Of a stretch of DNA of 64,000 nt, positions 55,771-63,900 are shown one piece after another. Position numbers and translations under genes: made by a program. Position 1 is the stretch's first letter; each line of letters starts with the position of its first letter. Location: contig JAHHHW010000011.1 of assembly GCA_019359115.1 (NCBI GenBank), positions 32,051 through 96,050 on the forward strand, written 5' to 3'. A model generated the notes under the pieces. That model did no database searches and was not told the origin of the DNA. It saw only the letters and a program-made list of their open reading frames with translations. This stretch comes from Pelatocladus maniniholoensis HA4357-MV3. Lineage in GTDB: Bacteria > Cyanobacteriota > Cyanobacteriia > Cyanobacteriales > Nostocaceae.

Positions 55771-55897
55771 GTTACTCCCATCGGTTCTGATGAAAAGCAG
55801 CCATCAGACGCAAGGGGGAAAGTCCGGTGCAAATCCGGCGCTGTCCCGCAACTGTGAACCAAAATTGGGTGAGTCAGGATGCCCGCCGATGGGAACC
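55771..55897 (+). ncRNA. Cobalamin riboswitch upstream of cbiM
   Basis: Conserved cores are present in order: GCCATCAGACGCAAGGGGGA, AAGTCCGGTGCAAATCCGGC, GCTGTCCCGCAACTGTGAA and the B12-box end GAGTCAGGATGCCCGCC. The outer stem CTCCCATCGG/CCGATGGGA closes the aptamer. It lies 34 bp before the cbiM start codon, so adenosylcobalamin probably blocks translation or transcription of the cobalt importer genes. Confidence 0.95.
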
Positions 55898-55930
55898 AAT
55901 TCGTTGACATAAATCTGCGAGGTACAGATT

Positions 55931-56704
55931 ATGAAAAGAAAACAGGCGTTAGTCAGTCTAACCCTGATGGGAGTTATCAGTTTTTACCTAGTAATTGGTT
56001 TACCCAAACCCGCCTATGCCATGCACATTATGGAAGGTTTTTTACCAGTGCAGTGGGCGATTTTTTGGTGGATTGTGGCATTACCATTTTTTATATTAGG
56101 ATTGCGTAGTCTAACTCGCATTACCCAAGCTAACCCACAGCTAAAACTACTACTGGCCTTGGCTGGTGCTTTCACATTCGTACTGTCAGCGTTAAAAATC
56201 CCTTCGGTTACAGGTAGCTGTTCTCATCCAACAGGGACGGGGTTAGGTGCGGTGCTGTTTGGGCCGCTTACTGTGTCGGTTTTGGGTGGTTTAGTGTTGT
56301 TGTTTCAAGCTTTGTTACTAGCGCATGGCGGCTTGACAACACTGGGAGCAAATGCTTTTTCGATGGCGATCGCTAGACCATTTGCCGCTTACTGGATATA
56401 TAATTTGACAATCAAGTTGGGTGGTAAAGACAAAATCGCCATATTTCTAGCAGCTGCGATCGCAGATTTACTCACATACGTTATCACTTCTATCCAACTT
56501 GCCCTAGCTTTTCCTGCACCTGTTGGTGGGTTTATCGCTTCATTTACCAAGTTCGCCGGAATTTTTGCCATAACTCAAGTTCCCTTAGCAATTAGTGAAG
56601 GATTGCTAACTGTATTAGTGTGGAATTGGCTGCAATCTTATAATCCTCAAGAATTGGAACTATTGCAATTAATCAAACGAGGAAATGGCAATGAGTCAAT
56701 CTAA
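55931..56704 (+). CDS. cbiM: Cobalt ECF transporter S component CbiM
   Basis: 257 residues. An N-terminal signal sequence ends AYA at residue 30, so the mature protein begins M31-H32-I-M-E-G-F-L-P, the metal-binding N-terminus known for CbiM. Six or seven membrane spans follow, with [40 protein letters not shown] and the end [20 protein letters not shown]. It captures Co2+ for B12 synthesis. It is first in cbiM-N-Q-O, under the riboswitch. cbiN starts inside its last codons. Confidence 0.96.
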   Translation: MKRKQALVSLTLMGVISFYLVIGLPKPAYAMHIMEGFLPVQWAIFWWIVALPFFILGLRSLTRITQANPQLKLLLALAGAFTFVLSALKIPSVTGSCSHPTGTGLGAVLFGPLTVSVLGGLVLLFQALLLAHGGLTTLGANAFSMAIARPFAAYWIYNLTIKLGGKDKIAIFLAAAIADLLTYVITSIQLALAFPAPVGGFIASFTKFAGIFAITQVPLAISEGLLTVLVWNWLQSYNPQELELLQLIKRGNGNESI

Positions 56705-56993
56705 AAAAGGGTTGAGTAATTGGGTATTGGTGGTAGCTGTATTAGCTTTAGCAATTGCACCGTTAATCTTTGTCCGTGATGCGGAATTCGCTGGTGCAGA
56801 TGGCAAAGCAGAAGAGGCTATAAATGAAATTCAACCGGAATATAAACCCTGGTTTAAATCATTTTTTGAACCCGCTAGTGGGGAAATAGAAAGCTTATTA
56901 TTTGCTTCGCAAGCAGCTTTGGGTGCTGGAGTCGTTGGTTATGCAATTGGGTTATATAAAGGACGTTCCCAACAACGAAAACGTGAAGAATGA
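56691..56993 (+). CDS. cbiN: Cobalt transport protein CbiN
   Basis: About 100 residues, start [20 protein letters not shown] at 56691. GAGG eight bases before fits it better than the ATG at 56685. Two membrane spans flank an extracytoplasmic loop ([20 protein letters not shown], then [20 protein letters not shown]). CbiN loads metal into CbiM. It overlaps cbiM by 14 bp and cbiQ by 4 bp (ATGA), so the genes are translationally coupled. Confidence 0.94.
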   Translation: MSQSKKGLSNWVLVVAVLALAIAPLIFVRDAEFAGADGKAEEAINEIQPEYKPWFKSFFEPASGEIESLLFASQAALGAGVVGYAIGLYKGRSQQRKREE

Positions 56994-57802
56994 GCCTGCA
57001 ACTAGATACTTTGGCTTACACTAATCGGCTGCGAAGATTGCCACCAGAACATAAACTGATTTTTGCATTTACTACTCTTGCTATTTCCCTTGCAACCCAT
57101 CCCTTAGTGCAAATTTTAATGGTGCTTTGGATGAGTATTTGGACAATGATTTATGCCAGAATTCCGGCTAGAGTTTATTTTCGGTTGTTAATGTTCACCA
57201 TAGTTTTCTGTTTGACAAGTTTACCAGCCCTAATGGTAAATGGAGTTGCAATAACTAATTTACAAAACGTCAAATTAGATTCGTGGTATGGACTAACTAT
57301 CGGACACTTCTATATTTATATCAGTCATAGTGGCAGTATCCAAGCATTGGGAATTTTAACCAGAGCATTAGCCTCTGTTTCTTGCTTGTATTTTCTGATG
57401 CTAACTGTCCCTTTCACGGAAATATTACGAACTCTCCAGTACTTACGATTTCCAGTACTGTTAACCGATTTATTATTACTAATGTATCGATTTATTTTCA
57501 TTCTCCTGAACACAGCCAGTGAATTGTGGACAGCACAAAATTCCCGTGGTGGCTACCGCACTCTTGCTCTTAGCATGAAAAGTTTAGCAATACTCATCGG
57601 ACAACTATTACAGCGAACCTTACAACGATATAATCAGTTCTCTCTTGGACTGGAAGCACGGGGTTTTGTAAGTGAATTTCGAGTTTGGCATCAGAGTCGC
57701 TATCGTCCTCAATTACGGTATATTATCGAAGCCATTTTCGGCTGTGTAGTATTAATAGGATTGGACTTTTGGCGAAATGCAGGAATATTTACTCGAATTT
57801 GA
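56990..57802 (+). CDS. cbiQ: ECF transporter transmembrane (T) component CbiQ
   Basis: 270 residues, with membrane spans at both ends. The coupling helices carry the A-R-G pair: TAQNSRGGYR (first) and FSLGLEARGFV (second), which dock the ATPase. It joins CbiM/N to CbiO. ATGA overlaps the cbiN stop, and its last 26 bp overlap cbiO. Confidence 0.94.
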   Translation: MSLQLDTLAYTNRLRRLPPEHKLIFAFTTLAISLATHPLVQILMVLWMSIWTMIYARIPARVYFRLLMFTIVFCLTSLPALMVNGVAITNLQNVKLDSWYGLTIGHFYIYISHSGSIQALGILTRALASVSCLYFLMLTVPFTEILRTLQYLRFPVLLTDLLLLMYRFIFILLNTASELWTAQNSRGGYRTLALSMKSLAILIGQLLQRTLQRYNQFSLGLEARGFVSEFRVWHQSRYRPQLRYIIEAIFGCVVLIGLDFWRNAGIFTRI

Positions 57803-58556
57803 ACAGGTATATTACACCTATTCAGGCGCACAACAATCAGCTTTGAATGGTCTAGCATTGAAGATTCCATCAAGTAAAAAGTGTGCGTTAATTGGTCAGA
57901 ATGGTTGTGGTAAAACGACACTATTCTTACTAGCTAATGGTTTATATAAACCTGATTCTGGTATTGTCCGGTGGCGTGGTGAACCGTTAAACTATAACCG
58001 AAATTATCTTGGTAAATTAAAGCAGAAGGTCGGATTAGTATTTCAAGATCCAGAACAACAATTAGTAGCTTCTACTGTTGAAGAAGATATATCTTACGGT
58101 TTGTGTAATTTGGGTTTGCCAGTATCCGAAATTCAACAGCGAGTAGAGCAAGCATTAGTTGAATTTGAACTGACTGCTTTAGCAGAAAGACCAGTGCATC
58201 ATCTGAGTTTAGGGCAAAAAAAGCGAGTTTCCATAGCAGATGTAATGGTACTAGAACCAGAACTGTTAGTGCTAGATGAACCTACTGCCTATTTAGATGT
58301 AAAACATACTCGTAATTTGATAGCAACTCTGAAAAAAATTCATCAAGACGGAACTACTCTAGTAATGGCAACTCATGATTTAGATTTAGTCTATCGGTGG
58401 GCAGATTGGGTTTTTGTTATGGATAAAGGGCGACTGATGGTAGAAGGCAAACCCCAAGATGTATTTAACCAGCGTACTCTTTTAGAAGAGCTAGAGTTGG
58501 GCGTACCATTGATATATGAGATGTTATTTGATGGGTTATCTGCCGAAGAGGAGTAG
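57777..58556 (+). CDS. cbiO: Cobalt ECF transporter ATP-binding protein CbiO
   Basis: 259 residues. Walker A GQNGCGKTTLFLL, Q-loop VFQDPEQQLVASTVEEDISY (the ECF-typical QDPEQQ), signature LSLGQKKRVSIA, Walker B LLVLDEPTAYLD, H-loop MATHDLDLV. It powers cobalt uptake by CbiMNQ. It is the last gene of the riboswitch-controlled operon. The next genes are convergent on the minus strand. Confidence 0.95.
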   Translation: MQEYLLEFEQVYYTYSGAQQSALNGLALKIPSSKKCALIGQNGCGKTTLFLLANGLYKPDSGIVRWRGEPLNYNRNYLGKLKQKVGLVFQDPEQQLVASTVEEDISYGLCNLGLPVSEIQQRVEQALVEFELTALAERPVHHLSLGQKKRVSIADVMVLEPELLVLDEPTAYLDVKHTRNLIATLKKIHQDGTTLVMATHDLDLVYRWADWVFVMDKGRLMVEGKPQDVFNQRTLLEELELGVPLIYEMLFDGLSAEEE

Positions 58557-58632
58557 TTAGGATATTAGAATTATTTCGCAATTTTTCCTGAGTATACAGT
58601 TAAAGAATGTCAATCAATTAAAGACATTACTT

Positions 58633-59670
58633 TTATAAACAATCCAAAAATTCAATCAGTTCATACAAGGAATGATGAGTATATACAGTCTTGCTATTTG
58701 TGATTCGCCATAAAAATTGTTCTGAGTTTGATATAACTTCTACTGAAATTTGCGTTGGCGTAACGTCTTGAATAACAGAGAAATTTTCACATTGTTTAAC
58801 CCTAAACCCAACTCTTTGTAAAGCGCGAATAGTCCACACTACGGCAATTCCCTCACCGCCTATCAAATTAATTTCTCCTTTGTGGGATGTATGGAGATGA
58901 AATTCACCAGAAGTAGCATCAAACTCTACACCTTCACTTTTGAAAATATCAGCAAATGCACCACTCAAGACCAAATCTTCTGGTGCGCCAACGTGTAAAA
59001 TTCCATTAGTTGCTAATAGCCAAACTTTATCCGCCAGACGTAAAGCTAAATCTAAATCATGGGTAGAAAGGAGAATTGCTTGATTGGTTTCCCGTGCTAA
59101 CTGACGTAACAATTGCATAATTTCTACCCGTCGCGGTAAATCTAAAAATGCCGTTGGTTCATCTAGCAACATCACCATAGGGGACTGTGCCAAAGCACGC
59201 GCAATCATAATTTTTTGACGTTCCCCATCACTGAGTTCGCTAACTTGGCGTTGTGCTAAGTGTAGTGCGCCCACAGATTTTATCGCCCAATGTACAATAA
59301 CCTTATCTTCAGATGTCAAATTTCCCCACCAGTCAGTGTAAGGATATCGTCCTAAACTCACCAAAGTGTAGGCTGATAACATTCCCACATCAACTTTTTC
59401 CGTTAGCACCAAACTCAACCGCTTGGCTAAATCCTGCGGTGCTAACTTATAGATATCATCACCCAAAAGTCGCACCTCACCCGCTATAGGTGGTTGCATT
59501 CCCGCGAGCGATCGCAGTAAGGTAGACTTACCCGCACCATTTGGCCCCAGTAAACATACCAATTCCCCCGCTAAGAGACACACAGAAATATCCCTCGCCA
59601 CACACCGCACCCCCTTCCCCGACTTATAACCAATACTCAACCCGTAAGTCGTCAACACCCCATCACTCAT
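58633..59670 (-). CDS. ABC transporter ATP-binding protein, FecE/BtuD type, with C-terminal extension
   Basis: 345 residues. The ATPase domain covers about 1-255: Walker A LLGPNGAGKSTLLRSLAG, signature LSDGERQKIMIARAL, Walker B VMLLDEPTAFLD, H-loop STHDLDLAL. Its closest group serves iron-siderophore, heme and cobalamin importers. An extra about 90 residues follow (GEGIAVVWTIRALQRVGFRV, TPTQISVEVISNSEQFLWRI), probably a small regulatory alpha/beta fold. It lies 56 bp after the FecCD permease on the same strand. The location next to cbiMNQO hints at a corrinoid or iron-complex substrate, which is inference. Confidence 0.88.
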   Translation of the reverse strand: MSDGVLTTYGLSIGYKSGKGVRCVARDISVCLLAGELVCLLGPNGAGKSTLLRSLAGMQPPIAGEVRLLGDDIYKLAPQDLAKRLSLVLTEKVDVGMLSAYTLVSLGRYPYTDWWGNLTSEDKVIVHWAIKSVGALHLAQRQVSELSDGERQKIMIARALAQSPMVMLLDEPTAFLDLPRRVEIMQLLRQLARETNQAILLSTHDLDLALRLADKVWLLATNGILHVGAPEDLVLSGAFADIFKSEGVEFDATSGEFHLHTSHKGEINLIGGEGIAVVWTIRALQRVGFRVKQCENFSVIQDVTPTQISVEVISNSEQFLWRITNSKTVYTHHSLYELIEFLDCL

Positions 59671-59726
59671 ACAAACCTCAAAAAAACTCCGCGTACCTCC
59701 GCGTTTACCTTTGCGTACCTCTGCGT

Positions 59727-60809
59727 TTAAAAAGATTTACCAGAACCACGCTTTAAAATCACCCAACTCACCACAGGAGTCCCGATTAAAGCCGTAATAG
59801 CATTTAAAGGTAAAACCATTTGACTCACCGCCAATTGCGAAAATAAATCCGCCACCAAAGCCAATATTGCCCCCATAATCATCACACTAGGGATTAAAAT
59901 CCTATGGTCAGAAGTCATAAACAGACTGCGACACAAATGAGGAATAGCCACACCTAAAAATGCGATCGGCCCACAAAAAGCCGTAATTCCACCCGCTAAA
60001 ATAGAAGCACTACTAATAATAGAAAACCTAGCTTTCTCCACCGTTAAACCTAAACTCCGCGCATAAGATTCACCCAATAACAGCGCATTCAAAGATTTTG
60101 ATTGCAACACCGCTACCAATAAACTTAAAAGTATCACCGGAATTAAAACAATTAACTGTTTCCAAGTCACCCCAGCGAAACTTCCAAAAGTCCACATAAT
60201 ATAACTTTGAATCTGTTCTTTTGAACTAAATTGCAACAAAATACTCACAATTGCACTAGTAGCATAGCCAAACAATAAACCTAAAATTAGCAGCGTCATC
60301 GTCTCTTGTACTCGACGCGAAACCACTAACATCACACCCAAAACCGACGCTGCGCCAAGGCTAGCTGCTATCACCAACCCAAAATCCGTAATAATTCCCA
60401 AATCATTTAATAGCGTTGGTGTAGTCACACTTGCAGTTAACACCACCAAAGCCACACCTAAACTTGCACCAGAACTAATTCCTAATACAAAAGGCCCCGC
60501 CAAGGGATTTTTAAACAGAGTTTGCATTTGCAAACCACTCACACCTAAAGCCGCACCTGCTAGAGTTGCAGTTAAAGCTTTTGGTAGACGAAACTTGAGA
60601 ATAATATGAGCCCATGTTGCTTTTTCTGGTGCTTGTCCGAGCAAAATTTTGACTACTTCGTTGATAGGGATATCAACTGAACCTAAAGCTAAATCTAATA
60701 AAAAGGCAAATAGTAAAGCTATCAGTAAACTTGAGAAAATAATAATTTTTATAACCGTAAGTTTGTGGTTTATTAGTGAGGTTTTTAATTTATATTGGCT
60801 GCCTAACAT
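59727..60809 (-). CDS. ABC transporter permease, FecCD/BtuC family
   Basis: 360 residues with about nine or ten membrane spans. Family marks: FRLPKALTATLAGAALGVSG, LQMQTLFKNPLAGPFVLGIS (the L-x-x-N-P-L-A-x-P-x-x-L-G motif), GGITAFCGPIAFLGVAIPHL and the end LPLNAITALIGTPVVSWVIL. It makes the dimeric channel for the ATPase downstream. No periplasmic binding protein is visible nearby (193 bp upstream is non-coding), so it may use one encoded elsewhere. No Fur site is evident ahead of it. Confidence 0.9.
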   Translation of the reverse strand: MLGSQYKLKTSLINHKLTVIKIIIFSSLLIALLFAFLLDLALGSVDIPINEVVKILLGQAPEKATWAHIILKFRLPKALTATLAGAALGVSGLQMQTLFKNPLAGPFVLGISSGASLGVALVVLTASVTTPTLLNDLGIITDFGLVIAASLGAASVLGVMLVVSRRVQETMTLLILGLLFGYATSAIVSILLQFSSKEQIQSYIMWTFGSFAGVTWKQLIVLIPVILLSLLVAVLQSKSLNALLLGESYARSLGLTVEKARFSIISSASILAGGITAFCGPIAFLGVAIPHLCRSLFMTSDHRILIPSVMIMGAILALVADLFSQLAVSQMVLPLNAITALIGTPVVSWVILKRGSGKSF

Positions 60810-61002
60810 TATTAAACCTTATCCATAGTTGAACATAACCGCTTCAATGGAGGCTAACTAGGCAATCAATACACGCCTGCAAGTTTCTCCGAGCAATATA
60901 ACTGTCAACAGCTTTGATATTTTAATCTCTACCTACGCTGACTCAAAAGTATATGGTGTTGGTGTTGCTTAGTTCGCTCACATAGAGTAGGAGCGTGGGT
61001 AA

Positions 61003-61263
61003 TCAAGTGTAAACATCTCGGCGATGTCCAATTTTGTGAACTGTAATGCGTTGATTGCTACTATCAAATGAGTAGATAATTCGATAATCCCCAACTCTGA
61101 GCTTAAACAGTCCACTCAAATCAGCACTCAGAGCTTGGGGAGTCAAATTATCAAGATTCTCCGAAAGCCAACGGATTTTACTCAGGATGCGTTGTTGAAT
61201 AGTTGAAGTAAGCTGCTCTAAACCATCTGTTGCTTCTGACGTGAATTCAACGTAGTAAGTCAT
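61003..61263 (-). CDS. RelE/ParE-family toxin
   Basis: 86 residues: VEFTSEATDGLEQLTSTIQQ, then LFKLRVGDYRIIYSF and VHKIGHRRDVY. The core L-R-V-G-D-Y-R-I-I-Y and H-R-R-D-V-Y mark the RelE/YoeB/ParE fold, usually a ribosome-dependent mRNase or gyrase poison. Start and antitoxin stop share one base (TAATG), a coupled toxin-antitoxin operon. It appears intact. Confidence 0.88.
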   Translation of the reverse strand: MTYYVEFTSEATDGLEQLTSTIQQRILSKIRWLSENLDNLTPQALSADLSGLFKLRVGDYRIIYSFDSSNQRITVHKIGHRRDVYT

Positions 61264-61478
61264 TACCAGTTCAAGCCCAATTTCTTTGCAACTTCCTCAG
61301 CCGAGATTCCACGCTCTCCAGCTTGGGTACGATGTAAAGAACTAAGGAGTTGCTGCTTAACCTCTGGCTTAACTTGTTTCCCTTCATCAGGGTCAATCAG
61401 CAAGGATTGGATAGTTTCAGCAACAGTCTCTTGAATCAAGAGTTTGAGTTCTTCAATAGTCAAATCCTTAACCTGCAT
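61263..61478 (-). CDS. Antitoxin partner of the RelE-type toxin
   Basis: 71 residues, MQVKDLTIEELKLLIQETVA, acidic middle (LLIDPDEGKQVKPEVKQQLL) and the end GISAEEVAKKLGLNW. Such short acidic proteins with a helical N-terminus precede RelE-type toxins in many cyanobacteria. It overlaps the toxin by one base. Together they probably neutralise and autoregulate. Confidence 0.8.
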   Translation of the reverse strand: MQVKDLTIEELKLLIQETVAETIQSLLIDPDEGKQVKPEVKQQLLSSLHRTQAGERGISAEEVAKKLGLNW

Positions 61479-61590
61479 AGAATTGGGTAGAAATTAAGTT
61501 ACCTTAATATTGTGGCACTTAAAGCGTTTGGTGTTGATGCGGCATAACAAATCGTTGGAGCCGACCGCTGAGTTGCTGGGCAAAGAACTA

Positions 61591-61810
61591 ATGACATTAC
61601 AAGAAATACAAAATCAGGCGTTGCAATTGCCCATTAGCGATCGCAACGCCGTTGGTACAGGCTCTTCTAGAATCTCTGAAACAGGAAGCCAACCCAAAGC
61701 CGAAACGGGGAAATCTGTCGCGTTTACGAGGCATTGCTAAAATTTCGGCAACTACAGGAGAAGATAACGCCCAAGAGGATTATGTCACCTATCTGACACA
61801 GAAGTATCAG
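61591..61810 (+). pseudogene. Frameshifted and truncated antitoxin gene
   Basis: Frame 1 starts MTLQEIQNQALQLPISDR, then shifts near 61640-61650 into the frame VQALLESLKQEANPKPKRGN, LSRLRGIAKISATTGEDNAQ, EDYVTYLTQKYQ. Joined, they resemble a common cyanobacterial antitoxin. It breaks at about 61811, where the transposase relic on the other strand begins. No toxin follows. Confidence 0.6.
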
Positions 61811-63059
61811 TTCTTGTTGTTCGACAGCAGACATAGCCTTATTGGTCAGCTTAACTCCTGTTTCATAGGTTTGAGTTATTAATTTAACTACTACAGGATG
61901 TTTACCTTTCCATGTCATATTTTCAGCAAAGTTTAAAGCAGTTTTAACTTCATCTAAAATACTGCCATTCCAAGATTTTTCTAATATACCCCATACTCGC
62001 TCGATGGGATTATATTTACTATGATATGGCTTTTCCAAATAATAAAATGCCCAGCCGTCGCTTTCGCCTGGGCATTTTATTATTTGGAGATCCCTATGGA
62101 GGATAATAAGCTAAACGTATATTAAGTTGATGTTGATGAGCAAACTCGACAATACGTTTCATGAACTGGGTACGGCGTGAATTATTTTCTCCACCATTAT
62201 CTTGATTAAGAATAAGTGTTTTTATATCTGGAAACCGCCAACTCTGACTTTTCCAAAAATCTGATAAGACATCAACAATAAAATCACTCGTTAACTGAGA
62301 CTCTGTAAAATATAAAAATAGTTCATCTAACTCTGGGAGAAAGATACCATAAGGAGTTACTGTTGTTTTTGGGTTATAATCATGGTCATCAGTTTCGGTT
62401 GGGATTCTGTTTCTACCTCCTCGGTCAAACGAGCCAATGTTTACACGAGCTTTTGCATCAAGACTTAGACGTAAAATGCTCTTGTCATCCAAAGCTGATT
62501 GATTAAAAGAGTGCTAGTTGCTCAAAGATTGCGTCAGTTTCTGGGATTTTTTTTGAGGTAAAACTTTTGCTACTCGTTTGAGTCGATAACCTAAATAATT
62601 CAATTTGATGCGAATTATTTCTTCAGTTGGCAACTGTTCATCACTATAATCAAACTTTTCAATTAATAGCTTTCTTACTTGACTTGCAGTCAGGCGTGTA
62701 TACAGCCTTTGACTTTTAAAACTTGGATCAGTTTGGCTTTGGTCATCAACTAATTTTTTGATATCTTCTAAAAGATTTGGGAAGTGTTCTTCTGCCTTCC
62801 AACGTCCTCTTTGAGAATAATTATCTACACAAGTAATTCCACTCGTTAGTTCTTGAATTCCTTTACGAATAGTATTTCTATCCCATCCCAATTCTTTTTG
62901 AGCCAGTAATTGTCCTCCGTAACCTAGCTCCATCACAACTTGTGCTTGAAACTGCCGTCGTGCTGCTCCTTTGAGTTGGCTTGCTGTTTCGTTAAACAAT
63001 TTTTTGACTGAATCAGTTAATTCTATCAACACTCCCAACACCCAAAAATTACACTCCAA
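61811..63059 (-). pseudogene. Decayed ISAzo13-type (DDE) transposase
   Basis: Three frames together give one transposase. 63059-62514: FNETASQLKGAARRQFQAQV, GWDRNTIRKGIQEL, RLYTRLTASQVRKLL. 62492-62094: LSLDAKARVNIGSFDRGGRN and LILNQDNGGENNSRRTQFMK (catalytic Asp residues). 62038-61811: YHSKYNPIERVWGILEKSWN. Breaks: an A8 run near 62545 (frame change, restored before LDDKS, with TAG at 62514), a 65-bp hairpin insertion at 62030, and loss of the last about 20 residues at 61811. No intact ends are seen. It must be inactive. Confidence 0.85.
62025..62099. mobile_element. 65-bp hairpin element inserted in the transposase, with 5-bp target duplication
   Basis: The insert is 62030-62094. Its core CCAAATAATAAAATGCCCAG / CTGGGCATTTTATTATTTGG is a perfect 20-bp inverted repeat with a 13-base loop. 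It is bordered by TATGG on both sides (62025-62029, 62095-62099). Taking out the insert and one TATGG restores the transposase reading LAYYPP-YHSKYNP exactly. Confidence 0.88.
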
Positions 63060-63078
63060 ATTGAATTTACTACAAAAG

Positions 63079-63121
63079 GGGGGGAAGGAGAAGCAGCCGA
63101 CGGCTGCTTCTCCTTCCCCCC
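63079..63121. repeat. Perfect 20-bp GC-rich palindrome
   Basis: GGGGGGAAGGAGAAGCAGCC pairs with GGCTGCTTCTCCTTCCCCCC around GAC. It lies between the transposase start and the first Fur-box-like site, and could work as a strong terminator or be an element end. Confidence 0.7.
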
Positions 63122-63125
63122 TATC

Positions 63126-63141
63126 AGAATGATTATCATTA
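63126..63141. promoter_or_regulatory. Fur-box-like site 1
   Basis: AGAATGATTATCATTA, a partial match to the GATAATGATAATCATTATC consensus with the AATGATTATCATT dyad. The same 15 bases occur at 63204. Confidence 0.6.
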
Positions 63142-63203
63142 TTGTATTTGGTTATTTTATTCCTTGGAAGTCCCTAATTGGAAAGGCCCTACTCCTCCCC
63201 AAA

Positions 63204-63219
63204 AGAATGATTATCATTT
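63204..63219 (+). promoter_or_regulatory. Fur-box-like site 2 over the -35 region of the sRNA promoter
   Basis: AGAATGATTATCATTT, an exact 15-base repeat of site 1. It ends 16 bp before TATATT (63236-63241), a good -10 box, so Fur-Fe(II) binding here would block transcription of the downstream RNA. Confidence 0.65.
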
Positions 63220-63247
63220 TTATTTGTACCTTGATTATATTCGCAGC

Positions 63248-63346
63248 TTCAAAACTCTAAACCCTTGTTGAATAAAGGTTTTCGGGTGCTTGTCACCCCT
63301 TGAGGTCTTGTAGGCTGGGTTCCCTTCTTTAACCCAGCCACTTTTT
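63248..63346 (+). ncRNA. Candidate Fur-repressed small RNA (IsaR1-like layout)
   Basis: From a start about 7 bases after the -10 box, the transcript has three stems: AAACCCTT...AAAGGTTT (63259-63281), GGGTG-CTTGT-CACCC (63284-63298) and the terminator GGCTGGGTT...AACCCAGCC (63313-63339) followed by CTTTTT. There is no open frame. Length, Fur-box promoter and terminator resemble the iron-stress-activated sRNA IsaR1, which lowers Fe-S and photosynthesis gene expression in other cyanobacteria. Start and identity are inferred, and the sequence identity to IsaR1 was not tested. Confidence 0.6.
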
Positions 63347-63539
63347 GCTCAATCTCCTAACTTGCTTCGGCAATCGCTAATTTCATCTTTTAAGAGAAAA
63401 GCACTGATATAGTGATTGGAATCTCCTGAAACAACCCACCAAGCAATTGGTAAAATAGGTGCAGGCTAGTGATGCGCCTCTGTATGACAAGCGAGCATCC
63501 TCAACCTTTTCACCAAACCTCAAACGAGGAGATTCTCAA

Positions 63540-63758
63540 ATGCCATTGGCTGAACTCATGTTACAAATCCAGGGGCTTCCAAAAATTGACAAGCTTCGGC
63601 TGATGCAGTTTCTCGCAACAGAACTGGTCAAAGAAGAAGATGCAAACTTCTTTGTTGCAAACCAAGAGTATCCGGTCTGGTCGCCCTACAACTGTTCTGA
63701 GGCTGCCAATGTTCTAATGAATCTTCTGGCGACAAAGCAACAAGAACAAAATGGCTGA
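63540..63758 (+). CDS. Small protein of a two-gene retropepsin-type unit
   Basis: 72 residues starting MPLAELMLQIQGLPKIDKLR at 63540, with GAGGAG as ribosome site. An earlier start at 63459 lacks one. The pattern LPKIDKLRLMQFLATELVKE is that of short cyanobacterial antitoxin-like proteins, then YPVWSPYNCSEAANVLMNLL. Its stop overlaps the next start by 8 bases (ATGGCTGA), so the two are coupled. I recall this protein next to a small retropepsin-like aspartate protease. Its function is unknown. Confidence 0.7.
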   Translation: MPLAELMLQIQGLPKIDKLRLMQFLATELVKEEDANFFVANQEYPVWSPYNCSEAANVLMNLLATKQQEQNG

Positions 63759-63900
63759 CGCTCAGAGATTTCCCTACAAAATCCTTGACAGCAGTCTTGG
63801 CATGGTCGATCGGATGCCATATCTGCCTTTAACGCTTAGTCTGAATAGTCAATCTCTGAACGCCGAAGGCTTATTAGCGCTCTTTCATCACTCTGGATAG
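63751..63900 (+). pseudogene. 5' fragment of a retropepsin-like protein
   Basis: 49 residues: MADAQRFPYKILDSSLGMVD, RMPYLPLTLSLNSQSLNAEG, LLALFHHSG. In the family I would expect GLLDTGA next, with the catalytic Asp, but the frame reads LLALFHHSG and stops, so the active site is missing. The TAG lies in a CTCTGGATA/TATCCAGAG inverted repeat (63889-63933), probably the scar of the event that cut the gene. 63901-64000 contains nothing else I can name. Confidence 0.55.
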
